DNA of 64,000 nucleotides from CAVPCZ01 sp963702445 (GTDB taxonomy: Bacteria; Bacteroidota; Ignavibacteria; UBA10030; UBA6906): positions 186,001 through 250,000 of the forward strand of contig CAVPCZ010000003.1 of NCBI GenBank assembly GCA_963702445.1, written 5' to 3'. Shown piece after piece: positions 25,193 to 35,164 of this stretch. The position numbers and the translations under genes were made by a program. How positions within the stretch are numbered: the stretch's first letter is position 1; the number at the start of each line of letters is the position of its first letter. Under the pieces are notes generated by a model. It did no database searches. It saw nothing but the letters and a program-made list of their open reading frames with translations, and was not told the DNA's origin.

Positions 25193-25242
25193 TTCAGGTC
25201 ACATCAGGCGACGGCAACGTCGGATGACGGATGGAACCCGGT

Positions 25243-25692
25243 TCAGGCTTCGGGAGCCGGCGCGGCTGCCGGCGCAGTCGCCGGAGCGGCTTCGGGACCC
25301 GCGCTTTTGCTCGCCTTGCGGCGGGCGGCAAGCCGGCGGGCCTTGCGCTCCTCATCATGGCGGCGCTTGTCGGCCTGCTGCATCTGCCATTTTTCCATCT
25401 CGGCTGCGATGGTGGTTTCATCTTTTCCCTTGCGGGTCAGAGACCACCGCAGCCAGAGGCCGCTGCGCTGAAAGAGACTGCGCACGGTATCGGTGGGCAG
25501 TGCTCCGGCCTTTAGCCAGTAAAAGACTCTCGGCTCTTTTGCCTGGATTATCATGGGATCCTGCAGCGGCTCATATCGCCCGACGACCTCAATGAACTTC
25601 CCGTTCCGGGCCGAGCGCGAATCAGCCGCCACGATGTGGTACATCGGCATTTTTTTCTTGCCGATCCTCCGCAAACGCAATCGTACTGCCAA
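25243..25692 (-). CDS. rpsP: 30S ribosomal protein S16 with Ala/Pro-rich tail
   Basis: The 149-residue protein has residues 1–80 as standard S16 (VRLRLRRIGKKKMPMYHIVAADSR in pieces, FIEVVGRYEPLQDP, LKAGALPTDTV). The typical length is 80–90 residues. The rest is a charged segment (ADKRRHDEERKARRLAARRKA) followed by a low-complexity Ala/Pro tail to the end. Such extensions occur in Bacteroidota S16. S16 is an early-assembly protein of the 30S subunit. It is 21 nt after ffh. Confidence 0.96.
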   Translation of the reverse strand: MAVRLRLRRIGKKKMPMYHIVAADSRSARNGKFIEVVGRYEPLQDPMIIQAKEPRVFYWLKAGALPTDTVRSLFQRSGLWLRWSLTRKGKDETTIAAEMEKWQMQQADKRRHDEERKARRLAARRKASKSAGPEAAPATAPAAAPAPEA

Positions 25693-25713
25693 CGCGTGTC
25701 TCCTTTTCTGCTG

Positions 25714-27042
25714 CTATGGGTGAAAGTGCATACCTTTGGCCATGCGGCCCATCCGCCCCCCCCTGCCCAACGTCTTCATCATCCGCTGCATCTGTTCATA
25801 CTGCTTGATCAATCTGTTCACATCCTGCACGGTGCAGCCGCTGCCGAGTGCGATCCGACGACGCCGGCTTCCGTTCAGTATCTGTGGTTTGCGGCGCTCG
25901 TCAGAGGTCATGGAGCGAATCATCGCCTCGATGCGCACCAGCGCGCGTTCGTCCACCGTGACATTTTCCGGCAGACGGTTCATCCCCGGCAGCATGCCGA
26001 GCACCTGTTGCAGGGGGCCCATTTTCTTCACTTCCTGAAGCTGGTCAAGAAAATCCTCCAGCGTGAACTGTGCCTTGCGGAGTTTTTGTTCCAGCTGGAC
26101 CGCTTTTTGATCGTCGACCTGCTCCTGGGCTTTTTCCACGAGCGTAACGATATCGCCCATGCCCAGGATGCGCGACGCGAGCCGTTCCGGATGAAACCGG
26201 TCCAGCGTGTCCGGCTTTTCACCGGTGCTGAAGAACTTTATCGGGATGCCGACCGTCCCCCGCAGGGAGAGGGCCGCCCCTCCCCGGGCATCACCGTCCA
26301 TTTTGGTGAGCACCGCCCCGTCAATGTGCAGGCGGGTGTGGAATGCCTGCGCGGTGTTGACCGCATCCTGTCCGGTCATGGCATCGACCACGAAGAGGAT
26401 CTCCTGCGGGGTCACCGCACTCTTGATGGCCTCGGCCTCACGCATCATCTCCTCGTCGACATGCAGCCGGCCGGCGGTGTCAATGATCACGACGTCCCGC
26501 GCACTCTGTCGCGCATGTTCCACCGCTTCACGGGCGGTGCTCACTGCGTCGCTGCCCCGGCGCGCAAACACGGGCACCGCGATCTGGGTACCGAGCGTTT
26601 CGAGCTGGTCGATCGCCGCCGGGCGGTGGACGTCCGCCGCGGCGAGCAGCGGAAACCGTCCCTGCCCCTTCAGATGGTTGGCCAGCTTCGCGCAAAAGGT
26701 TGTCTTGCCCGAACCCTGTAATCCGGCCACCATGATGATGGTGGGGGGCAGGGGGGAAAACGTGATGCCCACATTCGCACTCCCCAGCAGCCGCACCAGC
26801 TCATCATGGATGATCTTGATGATCTGCTGTCCCGGGGTGACGCTCTGCAGGACATCCTGTCCGACGGCCCTGCGCGTGACGTCGTCCACAAACTGCCGCG
26901 CCACTTTGTAATTCACGTCCGCATCGAGCAGGACGCGGCGCACCTCGCGCAGGGTCTCGGCCACGTTGGCCTCGGAGATCTTGCCCTGTCCGCGAAGCCG
27001 CTTCAGGACCCCGTCGAGTTTTCTGCTGAGCTCTTCAAACAT
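25714..27042 (-). CDS. ffh: Signal recognition particle protein Ffh
   Basis: The 442-residue SRP54-type GTPase targets signal-sequence proteins to the membrane with 4.5S RNA. It has an N domain (residues 1–90), a G domain with GLQGSGKTT, DTAGRLHVD and TKMDGDARGG, and a C-terminal methionine-rich M domain (MGPLQQVLGMLPGMNRL, RIEAMIRSMTSDERRKP, GSGCTVQDVNRLIKQYEQMQRMMK). It is the first gene of a run that continues to rplS and beyond. The run is led by a promoter at 27098–27129 and a hairpin in its leader. No 4.5S RNA gene is visible nearby. Confidence 0.97.
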   Translation of the reverse strand: MFEELSRKLDGVLKRLRGQGKISEANVAETLREVRRVLLDADVNYKVARQFVDDVTRRAVGQDVLQSVTPGQQIIKIIHDELVRLLGSANVGITFSPLPPTIIMVAGLQGSGKTTFCAKLANHLKGQGRFPLLAAADVHRPAAIDQLETLGTQIAVPVFARRGSDAVSTAREAVEHARQSARDVVIIDTAGRLHVDEEMMREAEAIKSAVTPQEILFVVDAMTGQDAVNTAQAFHTRLHIDGAVLTKMDGDARGGAALSLRGTVGIPIKFFSTGEKPDTLDRFHPERLASRILGMGDIVTLVEKAQEQVDDQKAVQLEQKLRKAQFTLEDFLDQLQEVKKMGPLQQVLGMLPGMNRLPENVTVDERALVRIEAMIRSMTSDERRKPQILNGSRRRRIALGSGCTVQDVNRLIKQYEQMQRMMKTLGRGGRMGRMAKGMHFHP

Positions 27043-27062
27043 CGTTCACCCGTAAGGACGGC

Positions 27063-27083
27063 AAACCGCCGGAACGGCGGTTT
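27063..27083 (-). repeat. Hairpin in the ffh 5' leader
   Basis: AAACCGCCG (27063–27071) and CGGCGGTTT (27075–27083) form a perfect 9-bp stem with a 3-nt loop. It lies between the ffh promoter and the ffh ATG at 27042. It could instead act as a terminator for the upstream atp operon, but only three T residues follow the stem on the minus strand. Confidence 0.55.
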
Positions 27084-27097
27084 TGTGCCAAGGAAAT

Positions 27098-27129
27098 GTA
27101 AGATACGGAAAAAGGCGAAGGGATGCAAA
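27098..27129 (-). promoter_or_regulatory. Bacteroidota-type promoter for the ffh operon
   Basis: On the minus strand: TTTG (27126–27129), a 20 bp spacer, TATCTTAC (27098–27105). It lies in the 131-nt gap between atpG and ffh, upstream of the ffh leader hairpin. Confidence 0.65.
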
Positions 27130-27174
27130 CGCCCGCGTGGATACACGCAGAGGGGAGCAGCCTGAAAAGCGGCA

Positions 27175-28068
27175 CTAATCGGCTGTTTTCAGGGCTTCCG
27201 CGCCGGAAACGATCTCCAGCAGCTCCTTGGTGATGGTCGTCTGGCGCGCTTTGTTGTACTGCAGCTGGAGTACCTGAATCATCTCGTTCGCGTTTTCCGT
27301 CGCGGCCTCCATGGCCGTCATGCGGGCACCCTGTTCCGATGCATACGACTCCAGCAGCACACGCCAGATGGAGAATTGCAGGTAGCGCGGAAGGAGCGCG
27401 GTCACGATCGCATGCTGGCCGGGTTCATAGATGTAGTTCGGGTCGGTTCCGGCATGCCGATCGCCGGCGGGCGCGGCATCGGGCACCACGGGGAGGATCT
27501 GCTCCACGACAAGACGCTGCTGGGAGATGGACTTGAATTCGTTGTAGACAACATCCACGCGGTCGAACTCCCCGGCGAGGTACATCTCCACCACCTGGCG
27601 CACGACGGTCTGTGCGGCTGCAACGGTGAGATGGTTGAAGAGACCGGCGTATTTTCCCGGAACCGGCAACGCCTGCTTCACAAAGAAGTCCAGCCCCTTT
27701 TTCCCCACACAGAAGAGGCGCACGCCGTCTTTACCTGCGGGACCGGGCATCACGCTGGCCAGGTGTGCGGTTGTCGCCCGGATGATGTTGGTATTGAAGG
27801 CGCCGCAGAGACCACGGTCGGATGTCACGACGATCACCCCGAGCCTGCGAAGGGGGCGCACGGCGAGGAACGGCTCGCTTCCCGGTTCCACGGTCGGCAG
27901 AAGATGCTGCAGAAGCCCGCGCATGCCGCGTGCATACGGACGCGCGGCCACGACCGCGCTCTGGGCACGCCGCAGTTTCGCCGCGGCAACCATTTTCATC
28001 GCCTTGGTGATCTTCTGCGTCTGCTTGACGCCGCTGATGCGGCTGCGCACTTCACGCAACGTGGCCAT
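27175..28068 (-). CDS. atpG: ATP synthase F1 gamma subunit
   Basis: The 297-residue central stalk subunit has the N-terminal coiled coil RSRISGVKQTQKITKAMKMVAAAKLRRAQ (seen as consecutive pieces), DRGLCGAFNTNI, and a C-terminal helix with MTAMEAATENANEMIQ and LQYNKARQTTITKELLEIVSGA. Gamma turns inside the alpha3beta3 ring and transmits torque from the c-ring. It is the last gene of this operon: beta and epsilon do not follow, and ffh comes next. Confidence 0.96.
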   Translation of the reverse strand: MATLREVRSRISGVKQTQKITKAMKMVAAAKLRRAQSAVVAARPYARGMRGLLQHLLPTVEPGSEPFLAVRPLRRLGVIVVTSDRGLCGAFNTNIIRATTAHLASVMPGPAGKDGVRLFCVGKKGLDFFVKQALPVPGKYAGLFNHLTVAAAQTVVRQVVEMYLAGEFDRVDVVYNEFKSISQQRLVVEQILPVVPDAAPAGDRHAGTDPNYIYEPGQHAIVTALLPRYLQFSIWRVLLESYASEQGARMTAMEAATENANEMIQVLQLQYNKARQTTITKELLEIVSGAEALKTAD

Positions 28069-28083
28069 GATCCGTCCGCCCGG

Positions 28084-29640
<1,557 letters not shown>

Positions 29641-29665
29641 AGCCAGGTCCTTCAGATAATCGTTG

Positions 29666-30220
29666 TCAGGAGGGGAGCGAAGCGCCCCGGACAAAACATT
29701 CCCGCAGCCGCTCGAGCTGGCGGGTCAGGCTCGCATCGTACACGGTGTCGCCGATACGCACAACAAGTCCGCCTCTGATCGTCCCGTCGACCGCAAAGCG
29801 GAGGCGCACGCTTTTTTGTGTAAAGCGTTCGAGTTCCGTCTGCAGGGTTTGTTGCTGCCGGGCGATGAGCTCCGTCGCGCTGGTAATGTCGACGTTGACG
29901 ATACCGAGCCGTTGATCACGGAGCACGGAATACTGCTCGATGATATCCGGAAGCAGGGATTCACGCTGTTTCTGGATAAGGAGCTCCACAAACGTCAGGG
30001 TCACCACGCCCGTTCGTGCCGAGAGCAATTCCCGCACCACCGCGGTTTTGCGGCTCACCGAAACCACCGGGGTCGTCAGGAACAGGCGGAACTCACGGGA
30101 CGACCTGGTGATGCCGTCCAGGAGCACCAGATCGGCGGTGGTCGTCTCCAGCGTTCCGGTGTCTTCTGCAGCGGACATCAGTGCAAGCGCGTACCGGCGG
30201 GCGACACGGGTGTTGCGCAT
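29666..30220 (-). CDS. atpH: ATP synthase F1 delta subunit
   Basis: The 184-residue OSCP/delta subunit links the F1 head to the b stalk. Conserved features are the N-terminal RRYALALMSAAEDTG, the central FRLFLTTPVVSVSRKTAVVRE and the C-terminal VRLRFAVDGTIRGGLVVRIGDTVYDASL, ending LRECFVRG. It sits between atpF and atpA, the usual position, 6 nt after atpF. Confidence 0.94.
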   Translation of the reverse strand: MRNTRVARRYALALMSAAEDTGTLETTTADLVLLDGITRSSREFRLFLTTPVVSVSRKTAVVRELLSARTGVVTLTFVELLIQKQRESLLPDIIEQYSVLRDQRLGIVNVDITSATELIARQQQTLQTELERFTQKSVRLRFAVDGTIRGGLVVRIGDTVYDASLTRQLERLRECFVRGASLPS

Positions 30221-30226
30221 CTTCGG

Positions 30227-30712
30227 TTACCCTTTGTTGATATCCCTGATGGCCGCATCCGCCAGCGCCCGCTGTTTGGGCGTGTCCAGATTGGCATCCA
30301 GGAGTTTGCCGGCCGCCAGGATTGCCAGGTCGGCCACCTCGCTGCGCAACTCGATCAGGGCGCTCTCCTTCTCGCGCCGGATCTCATCCTTTGCCTGCGC
30401 GACCATGAACGTGGCGGAACCCTGGGCTTTTTCCAGAATTTCGGTTTTCAGCCGTTCCGCCATCTCCCGCCCCTGCTTAATGATGCGCTGTGACTGCTCC
30501 TCGGCGAGGGCAAGCTGCTTGCGGTGGTCTTCCAGCAGCTGTTGCGCCTTCTGCTGCGCCTCCTGTGCATCCCGCAGGGACGAGCGAATCTGTTCTTCCC
30601 GCGCCGTGAGCGCCGCAAGCAGAGGCTTCCACGCCGTTGCGCGCAGAATCAGCAGGACGATCACAAACGTGATGATCGTCCACAGAATGAGTCCGGGGTT
30701 GATTTCCAGCAT
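30227..30712 (-). CDS. atpF: ATP synthase Fo b subunit
   Basis: The 161-residue peripheral stalk subunit has an N-terminal membrane helix (about 7–27, LILWTIITFVIVLLILRATAW) followed by a long charged helix (about 35–140) rich in Ala, Gln, Glu and Lys, the usual right-handed coiled coil. PGLILWTIITF is typical of the family. One b gene is present, so the stalk is likely a homodimer. It lies 18 nt after atpE and 6 nt before atpH. Confidence 0.95.
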   Translation of the reverse strand: MLEINPGLILWTIITFVIVLLILRATAWKPLLAALTAREEQIRSSLRDAQEAQQKAQQLLEDHRKQLALAEEQSQRIIKQGREMAERLKTEILEKAQGSATFMVAQAKDEIRREKESALIELRSEVADLAILAAGKLLDANLDTPKQRALADAAIRDINKG

Positions 30713-30730
30713 GGCGCCGTCCCGTTCCGG

Positions 30731-30958
30731 TTATTTTGTGGCGAGAATGATGCAGATGGCCAGAGCGAAAAACGTCGCGCCTTCAATAAGCGCAGCGGCG
30801 ATCAGCATCGAGGTCCGCACCTGTCCGGCGACTTCAGGCTGACGTCCGCTGGCCTCCATAGCCGCAGCGGCAAGTTTTCCGATACCGAGCCCTGCGCCGA
30901 TGACGGTAAGGGCGGCGCCGAGGCCTGCTGCCAGATAGCCGAATGCATTGGGTTCCAT
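30731..30958 (-). CDS. atpE: ATP synthase Fo c subunit (H+-type)
   Basis: The 75-residue two-helix hairpin has GLGAALTVIGAGLGIGKL in helix 1, the polar loop GRQPE and helix 2 with the ion-carrying glutamate in ALIEGATFFAL. Aligned by eye to Na+-binding c subunits, the Gln ligand of helix 1 is Ile here and the Glu-Ser of helix 2 is Glu-Gly, so the sodium ligands are missing and a proton ring is inferred. It lies between atpB and atpF. Confidence 0.96.
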   Translation of the reverse strand: MEPNAFGYLAAGLGAALTVIGAGLGIGKLAAAAMEASGRQPEVAGQVRTSMLIAAALIEGATFFALAICIILATK

Positions 30959-30998
30959 GGTGTTCCTCCAGCAAAGAAATGTGGTGAAAGGTGCCCGC

Positions 30999-31886
30999 TC
31001 AATGCCCGTGACTCTTCGCCGGTCCGTGCCCCTCCGCCTGCATGCCCAGCCCCATAAACAGCGAGGTCAGCATCACAAAGATATAGGCCTGCAGGAAAGC
31101 GACAAACAGCTCGAGGAAGTTAATCGCCACAACGAAGCCGACGGGCGCGACGGCGATGATGTATGATTGAAAGAGAAAGATCAAACCGATGAGCGAGACG
31201 AGCACAGTATGCCCGCCCGTCATGTTGGCAAACAACCGGATACACAGGGCAAAGGGTTTGGTGAACAACCCGAGTATTTCGATCGGAACCATGATCGGCC
31301 AGAGGGACCAGTGCACGCCTCCGGTGAGGTGTGCGAGGTACTGCCCGAGCCCCTGTGCACGGATCGAGGAGGCCTGGATCATGACAAAGGCAATGATGGC
31401 CAGACCTGCGGTCACGTTGACGTTTCCTGTTGCGGATGCGCCGTACGGAATCATGCCGAGCAGGTTCATCAGCAGAATATAGAAAAACGTGGTCAGCAGG
31501 TAGGGCATATAGGCGATGCCCCCCTTCCCCATGTTGGGGATGACAATTTCGTCCCGCACAAAAACGATGAGGAATTCCGTCAGATTCCCCCAGCCGTGCG
31601 GGACCGTCCGCCGGGTGTTTTTCCTGGCGACGAGCATGCCGAAGACGCAAAGGATCAGCGCGGCAATCCAGAGAAAGACCACATGCTTGGTGATCGACAT
31701 GTCGAAGCTGATTCCCGCAACCGTAAACGGGGTGAAGTGTGGAAGGGCAAGAGAACCGAATGGAGTATCCAGCGTATGAGAATCCTGAACGTGATGCAGG
31801 AGCGTCACGAACAGGTTTCCGCCTTCATGGCCGCCTGCTGCGGCATGCGCGGTATCCGCTGCTGCTGTTGCCCCGGGTACAAGCAC
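30999..31886 (-). CDS. atpB: ATP synthase Fo a subunit
   Basis: The 295-residue membrane protein forms the proton half-channels. Conserved blocks include TEFLIVFVRDEIV, LLMNLLGMIPYGASATGN, and the essential arginine region KPFALCIRLFANMTGGHTV. An N-terminal extension of about 65 residues (HAAAGGHEGG ... HTLDTPFGSLALPHF) precedes the first helix, as in other Bacteroidota, and a His-rich tail ends the chain. The start is GTG 31886, with AGGGG about 10 nt upstream, 6 nt after the AtpI-like stop. Confidence 0.95.
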   Translation of the reverse strand: MLVPGATAAADTAHAAAGGHEGGNLFVTLLHHVQDSHTLDTPFGSLALPHFTPFTVAGISFDMSITKHVVFLWIAALILCVFGMLVARKNTRRTVPHGWGNLTEFLIVFVRDEIVIPNMGKGGIAYMPYLLTTFFYILLMNLLGMIPYGASATGNVNVTAGLAIIAFVMIQASSIRAQGLGQYLAHLTGGVHWSLWPIMVPIEILGLFTKPFALCIRLFANMTGGHTVLVSLIGLIFLFQSYIIAVAPVGFVVAINFLELFVAFLQAYIFVMLTSLFMGLGMQAEGHGPAKSHGH

Positions 31887-31892
31887 GGGTTG

Positions 31893-32282
31893 TTACCCCT
31901 GATGTTTGACCTGAACTTTTTTCTGAAGAAAGAGGATCTCCAGAACCAGAAAGACACTGTACGGGACCATCATCCCGATGGTCACGGCGAACGTGTGAAG
32001 CCGGAACTCCAGGATACAGACAAGCAACGCTCCGAGCATCAGGACCATCCGCACGCCCATTCCTCCCAGCACCGCCTTGAGGAAGGTGGTGTACGACCGG
32101 TCAAAAGCGTATTCGATCGTCAGGAACCCCGCCAGGACGTTTACCGTACTGAGGGCCGCGCCGGCGAGAACGGCGAGAACCACGGCCTCGGTTCCGTATC
32201 TCAACAGGGGATAGGCTGCGACCAGCGCCATTGCCAGAAGCGCCGCGCCCACCTGAAGCGGAAAGCGCCGGTCAATGCGCAT
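31893..32282 (-). CDS. Four-helix membrane protein in the atp operon (AtpI-like)
   Basis: The 129-residue protein has four hydrophobic segments (about 10–27, 33–52, 67–88 and 95–115) and a basic C-terminus (LQKKVQVKHQG). Size, topology and position just before atpB fit the ATP synthase subunit I family, which in other bacteria helps assemble the c-ring or import Mg2+. Sequence similarity is weak, so the call rests mostly on context. It overlaps the AtpZ-like gene by 11 nt. Confidence 0.65.
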   Translation of the reverse strand: MRIDRRFPLQVGAALLAMALVAAYPLLRYGTEAVVLAVLAGAALSTVNVLAGFLTIEYAFDRSYTTFLKAVLGGMGVRMVLMLGALLVCILEFRLHTFAVTIGMMVPYSVFLVLEILFLQKKVQVKHQG

Positions 32283-32550
32283 TCCTCTCCTTGTCTTCAG
32301 CGGTTGACCGGTTGCCGAATTCCACCGCCCGCCGGAAGAACCGGATAAACCCTCCCGTCACGCCGACACCCAGTCCCACAAACATGCCCCAGGGTTCCGT
32401 GTCCCAATGCCCGTCGGCCCAGCGTCCGAGAAAGAACATTCCGACCACCGCGATCGCCAATTCCATCCCCATGGTGAGATACGGACCGACATCCCGCCGC
32501 CACCCCCCGGGAGTTCCGTTTGTGTCGTTCTCAGCTGCCGGTGGCAGCAT
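32272..32550 (-). CDS. AtpZ/AtpI family small membrane protein
   Basis: The 92-residue protein has two membrane helices (about 27–43 and 54–72): YLTMGMELAIAVVGMFFLGRWADG and PWGMFVGLGVGVTGGFIRFFR, the pattern of AtpZ-type proteins (AtpI/Fo gene 1). This family associates with AtpI and supports ATP synthase assembly or Mg2+/Ca2+ transport. ATG 32550 is chosen because it lies 2 nt after the bactofilin stop; a longer frame would overlap bactofilin by 60 nt. Confidence 0.75.
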   Translation of the reverse strand: MLPPAAENDTNGTPGGWRRDVGPYLTMGMELAIAVVGMFFLGRWADGHWDTEPWGMFVGLGVGVTGGFIRFFRRAVEFGNRSTAEDKERNAH

Positions 32551-32552
32551 GT

Positions 32553-32927
32553 TCAGACGTCCCGTTTTCCGTCCGCCTTGCTCCCCGAAGTCAGTGCCGC
32601 CATGGTGCAATGCCCGTCGAACTGTGCACCTTCGTCGACCACCAATCGTGATGCGCGGATGTCCCCCTTCATCGCCGACTTGGATTCCAGGACCAGTTTT
32701 TCGGTCGCCGTGACCGTTCCGGTGACTTTCCCCGCGAGGGAGACATTCCGTGCCGTCAGGTTGCCATCGATGCTGCCGCCGATTCCCACGGCGGCATTTG
32801 CTTTGGCGACCACGTCGCCGATGAGCTTACCGTCAATCCGGATGCTCCCTTCGGTCTTGATTTTTCCTTCGAAGACCGTGCCTGCACCGAGGAGACTCAA
32901 TTCGCCGCCGGATGTTTTGTCCGCCAT
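32553..32927 (-). CDS. Bactofilin
   Basis: The 124-residue DUF583 protein has a short N-terminal tail and then repeating beta-helix turns: GAGTVFEGKIKTEGSIRIDGKLIGDV, GIGGSIDGNLTARNVSLAGKVTG and SAMKGDIRASRLVVDEGAQFDGHC in consecutive pieces. Bactofilins polymerise without nucleotide into filaments that organise cell-wall enzymes. The upstream neighbour is an M23 peptidase, the same partnership known for bactofilins in Helicobacter, Caulobacter relatives and others. It ends 2 nt before the AtpZ-like start, tying it to the ATP synthase operon. ATG 32927 is preceded by GGAGAAT. Confidence 0.93.
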   Translation of the reverse strand: MADKTSGGELSLLGAGTVFEGKIKTEGSIRIDGKLIGDVVAKANAAVGIGGSIDGNLTARNVSLAGKVTGTVTATEKLVLESKSAMKGDIRASRLVVDEGAQFDGHCTMAALTSGSKADGKRDV

Positions 32928-32973
32928 ATGCATTCTCCGCCTTTCCCTTCGTCCCGTAGCTTGTACGGCCCCG

Positions 32974-33879
32974 CTACTTCTGCGCCGTCGCCGGCGTAAG
33001 CAGGAACTCATTGGGATCCTGCGCGATGCCGTCTTTCCACACTTCAAAGTGCAGGTGGGGACCGAGACTGGTTTGCCCGGATGATCCCAGGAGCGCGATC
33101 AATTCTCCGCGTTTGACGGCCATCGCCGGACTTTTCATGAGCGCCTGATTGTGTTTGTACACCGTCAGGTACCCCGAGCCATGCGAGATCACGAGCAGGT
33201 TTCCGTCCTCGTAGGTCCATCCCGCGAACACCACGAAGCCATCCGTCGGCGCATATACCTGGGTCCCGATTTTTGCCGCAATGTCGATGCCGTAATGCTG
33301 GCGCGACGCGTCAAAATTCTGTGACACATACCCGGTCGCCGGCCAGAGCAGCGGCAACTCCACCGACACGTTCAAGGGGCGGACCCGGCGTGGACCCGGC
33401 GCGGTATAACCGGCCCTTATGCCGCCTTCATTGCCCGCCTGCTCAGGTTCTGCCGGCCGTTGAAACAGCGCCGGGGGCATTTGCTGCTGCAGTTCCGGTA
33501 CCGTCTGTGCCTGCCGGAGAGTGTCTCGGGCAGCCTGCTTGCCGTCGTGCTGCCCCAGCGCCTTTCGCAGCTGTTGATTGTAGTCGCGAAGAAGGACGAC
33601 GTCTTCGGCCAGGACGTTCAGTCGCTCCTGCGTCTCTGCGAGCTGTCTGCCGTACTTCGCTTCCAGCACGGGATTGGGGAGCGGCAGGAACATCATGACA
33701 GGCGTGAACATGAGAATCGCGAGTGTAATCGCAACACAGAGCAGAAACAGCGCAGTCGCCAGGAGTCCGATCTTCCACCGGCCGGCCCGGAACCGGAGGG
33801 TTGTTCCCCCTTCTTCGGTGGGCACAATGAGGAAATCAAATCTCCGCAGCTTTGTTTTGCGCCTGGCCTCCTGCTTCAC
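32974..33879 (-). CDS. M23 family metallopeptidase (LytM domain), membrane-anchored
   Basis: The 301-residue protein has a cytoplasmic N-terminus, one membrane helix (about 35–57), a coiled coil (about 70–110), a Pro/Gln linker, and a C-terminal M23 domain with zinc-site residues His195 and Asp199 (QHYGIDI) and the HLHFE motif (His275, His277). All expected ligands are present, so it is likely an active endopeptidase cutting peptide cross-links of peptidoglycan. The start is GTG 33879; no clear Shine–Dalgarno is seen. A strong AT-rich promoter lies upstream. Bactofilin follows after 46 nt, which suggests the filament positions this enzyme. Confidence 0.92.
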   Translation of the reverse strand: MKQEARRKTKLRRFDFLIVPTEEGGTTLRFRAGRWKIGLLATALFLLCVAITLAILMFTPVMMFLPLPNPVLEAKYGRQLAETQERLNVLAEDVVLLRDYNQQLRKALGQHDGKQAARDTLRQAQTVPELQQQMPPALFQRPAEPEQAGNEGGIRAGYTAPGPRRVRPLNVSVELPLLWPATGYVSQNFDASRQHYGIDIAAKIGTQVYAPTDGFVVFAGWTYEDGNLLVISHGSGYLTVYKHNQALMKSPAMAVKRGELIALLGSSGQTSLGPHLHFEVWKDGIAQDPNEFLLTPATAQK

Positions 33880-33904
33880 GTTTGCCCGTCAAAAATGATA
33901 ATAA

Positions 33905-33935
33905 AAAATATACGAAAAACGCTTTCGAATGTCAA
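33905..33935 (-). promoter_or_regulatory. Bacteroidota-type promoter for the M23–bactofilin–ATP synthase operon
   Basis: On the minus strand: TTG (33933–33935), a 20 bp spacer, TATATTTT (33905–33912), in an AT-rich stretch of about 60 nt. I see no other promoter of this type between here and atpG, so it may drive all ten genes. Confidence 0.65.
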
Positions 33936-33980
33936 TGCAGCGATTCCGGTAACATGTTTTCAAATAACGGATTGCAGCTT

Positions 33981-35099
33981 TCACCCATGGAACTCATTCC
34001 AGCGGCGGAGCACGTAGGCCTCCATCTTCTGTTTGAACACCTCCCGGTCGAATCCCAGGGCGAAGGTTCGCATGGCTTGCTGATCGAATTCGGTGTGGTC
34101 CAGTGCGGTCACGGCGGCGGCGAGAGCCTCCGGGCTCTGTTCATGGAACAGGACGCCCGTACACACATCCGGCTGTTGCACGACGGTCTCCAGCGCCCCG
34201 CCTTTTGCATAGGCTACCACCGGTTTCCCGCAGGCCATGGCCTCCACGGGCACAATACCGAAATCCTCCTCTCCGGGGAAAATGACCGCCTTGCACGACA
34301 TGAAATGCCGGCGCACCACGTCGTCCGGCTGCCATCCCTGGAGATCCACCGTCGGCCCCGCCATACGCTTCAACCGCGTCAGCTCCGGTCCGTCACCCAC
34401 GACGACAAGACGTTTTCCCATGCGCGTAAACGTCTCAACGGCAAGATCCACGCGTTTGTACGGGACAAGGGCGCTTACGATGAAGTAATACTCCTCCCGG
34501 ACCGGGGAAATCCTCAGCAGGGCGGTATTCACCGGTGGATAGATCACATCGGCATCACGGTGGTAAATGTCCCGGATGCGATCGCGGATGTTCCGGGAGA
34601 TTGCCACGAAGTGGTGCGGGTGTGATGCCGTACGAACGTCCCACCGTCGCAGATAGCCGAGGGCCAGGGACATTCCCGCGCGGGTGGGCAGTCCGGCACG
34701 ACCGGGCGCGAAGTAGTCGTCGAACAGTCCCCAGATATACCGCATGGGCGTATAGCAGTAACAGATATGCAGTGTATGCGGAGCGGTCCGCACACCCTTT
34801 GCCACGCAGTGGTTCGAACTGATGACGAGGTCGAACTCCCGCATGTCGAATGTGCCGATGGCTGTCGGGAAAAGGGGCAGATAGTTCCGGAACCGCGTTG
34901 CAGCGAACGGCAAACGTTCAATAAACGACGTCCGGATCGGCCGGCCCTCGATCGCCGCCGACACCGATCCCTTCCGGTGCAGCAGCACCACGATGGTCGC
35001 CTCCGGAAACACTTCGACCAGTGCTTCGACGCACTTCTCCCCTCCGCGCATCGAGGTCAACCATTCGTGCACGATGGCAACGCGTTGCGGCCGGTTCAT
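33981..35099 (-). CDS. GT4-family glycosyltransferase
   Basis: The 372-residue GT-B enzyme has an N-terminal acceptor domain (RVAIVHEWLTSMRGGEK) and a C-terminal nucleotide-sugar domain with YKRVDLAVETF, LVVVGDGPE and the EX7E motif in GEEDFGIVPVEAMACGKPVVA. It probably adds a sugar to an envelope polysaccharide; donor and acceptor are not determinable. ATG 35099 is supported by GAGAGGAGT. Its promoter faces that of the alpha/beta hydrolase. About 100 nt of AT-rich intergenic DNA separates its stop from the M23 gene. Confidence 0.9.
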   Translation of the reverse strand: MNRPQRVAIVHEWLTSMRGGEKCVEALVEVFPEATIVVLLHRKGSVSAAIEGRPIRTSFIERLPFAATRFRNYLPLFPTAIGTFDMREFDLVISSNHCVAKGVRTAPHTLHICYCYTPMRYIWGLFDDYFAPGRAGLPTRAGMSLALGYLRRWDVRTASHPHHFVAISRNIRDRIRDIYHRDADVIYPPVNTALLRISPVREEYYFIVSALVPYKRVDLAVETFTRMGKRLVVVGDGPELTRLKRMAGPTVDLQGWQPDDVVRRHFMSCKAVIFPGEEDFGIVPVEAMACGKPVVAYAKGGALETVVQQPDVCTGVLFHEQSPEALAAAVTALDHTEFDQQAMRTFALGFDREVFKQKMEAYVLRRWNEFHG

Positions 35100-35125
35100 A
35101 CTCCTCTCGCGACGTCCCACGTAAA

Positions 35126-35157
35126 AAATGGTACGAAGAACCTCCGGCAGATGCAAA
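35126..35157 (-). promoter_or_regulatory. Bacteroidota-type promoter for the GT4 gene
   Basis: On the minus strand: TTTG (35154–35157), a 20 bp spacer, TACCATTT (35126–35133). It lies 26 nt before the GT4 ATG and is divergent to the hydrolase promoter, with 7 nt between the two -33 elements. Confidence 0.55.
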
Positions 35158-35164
35158 GGCATTA

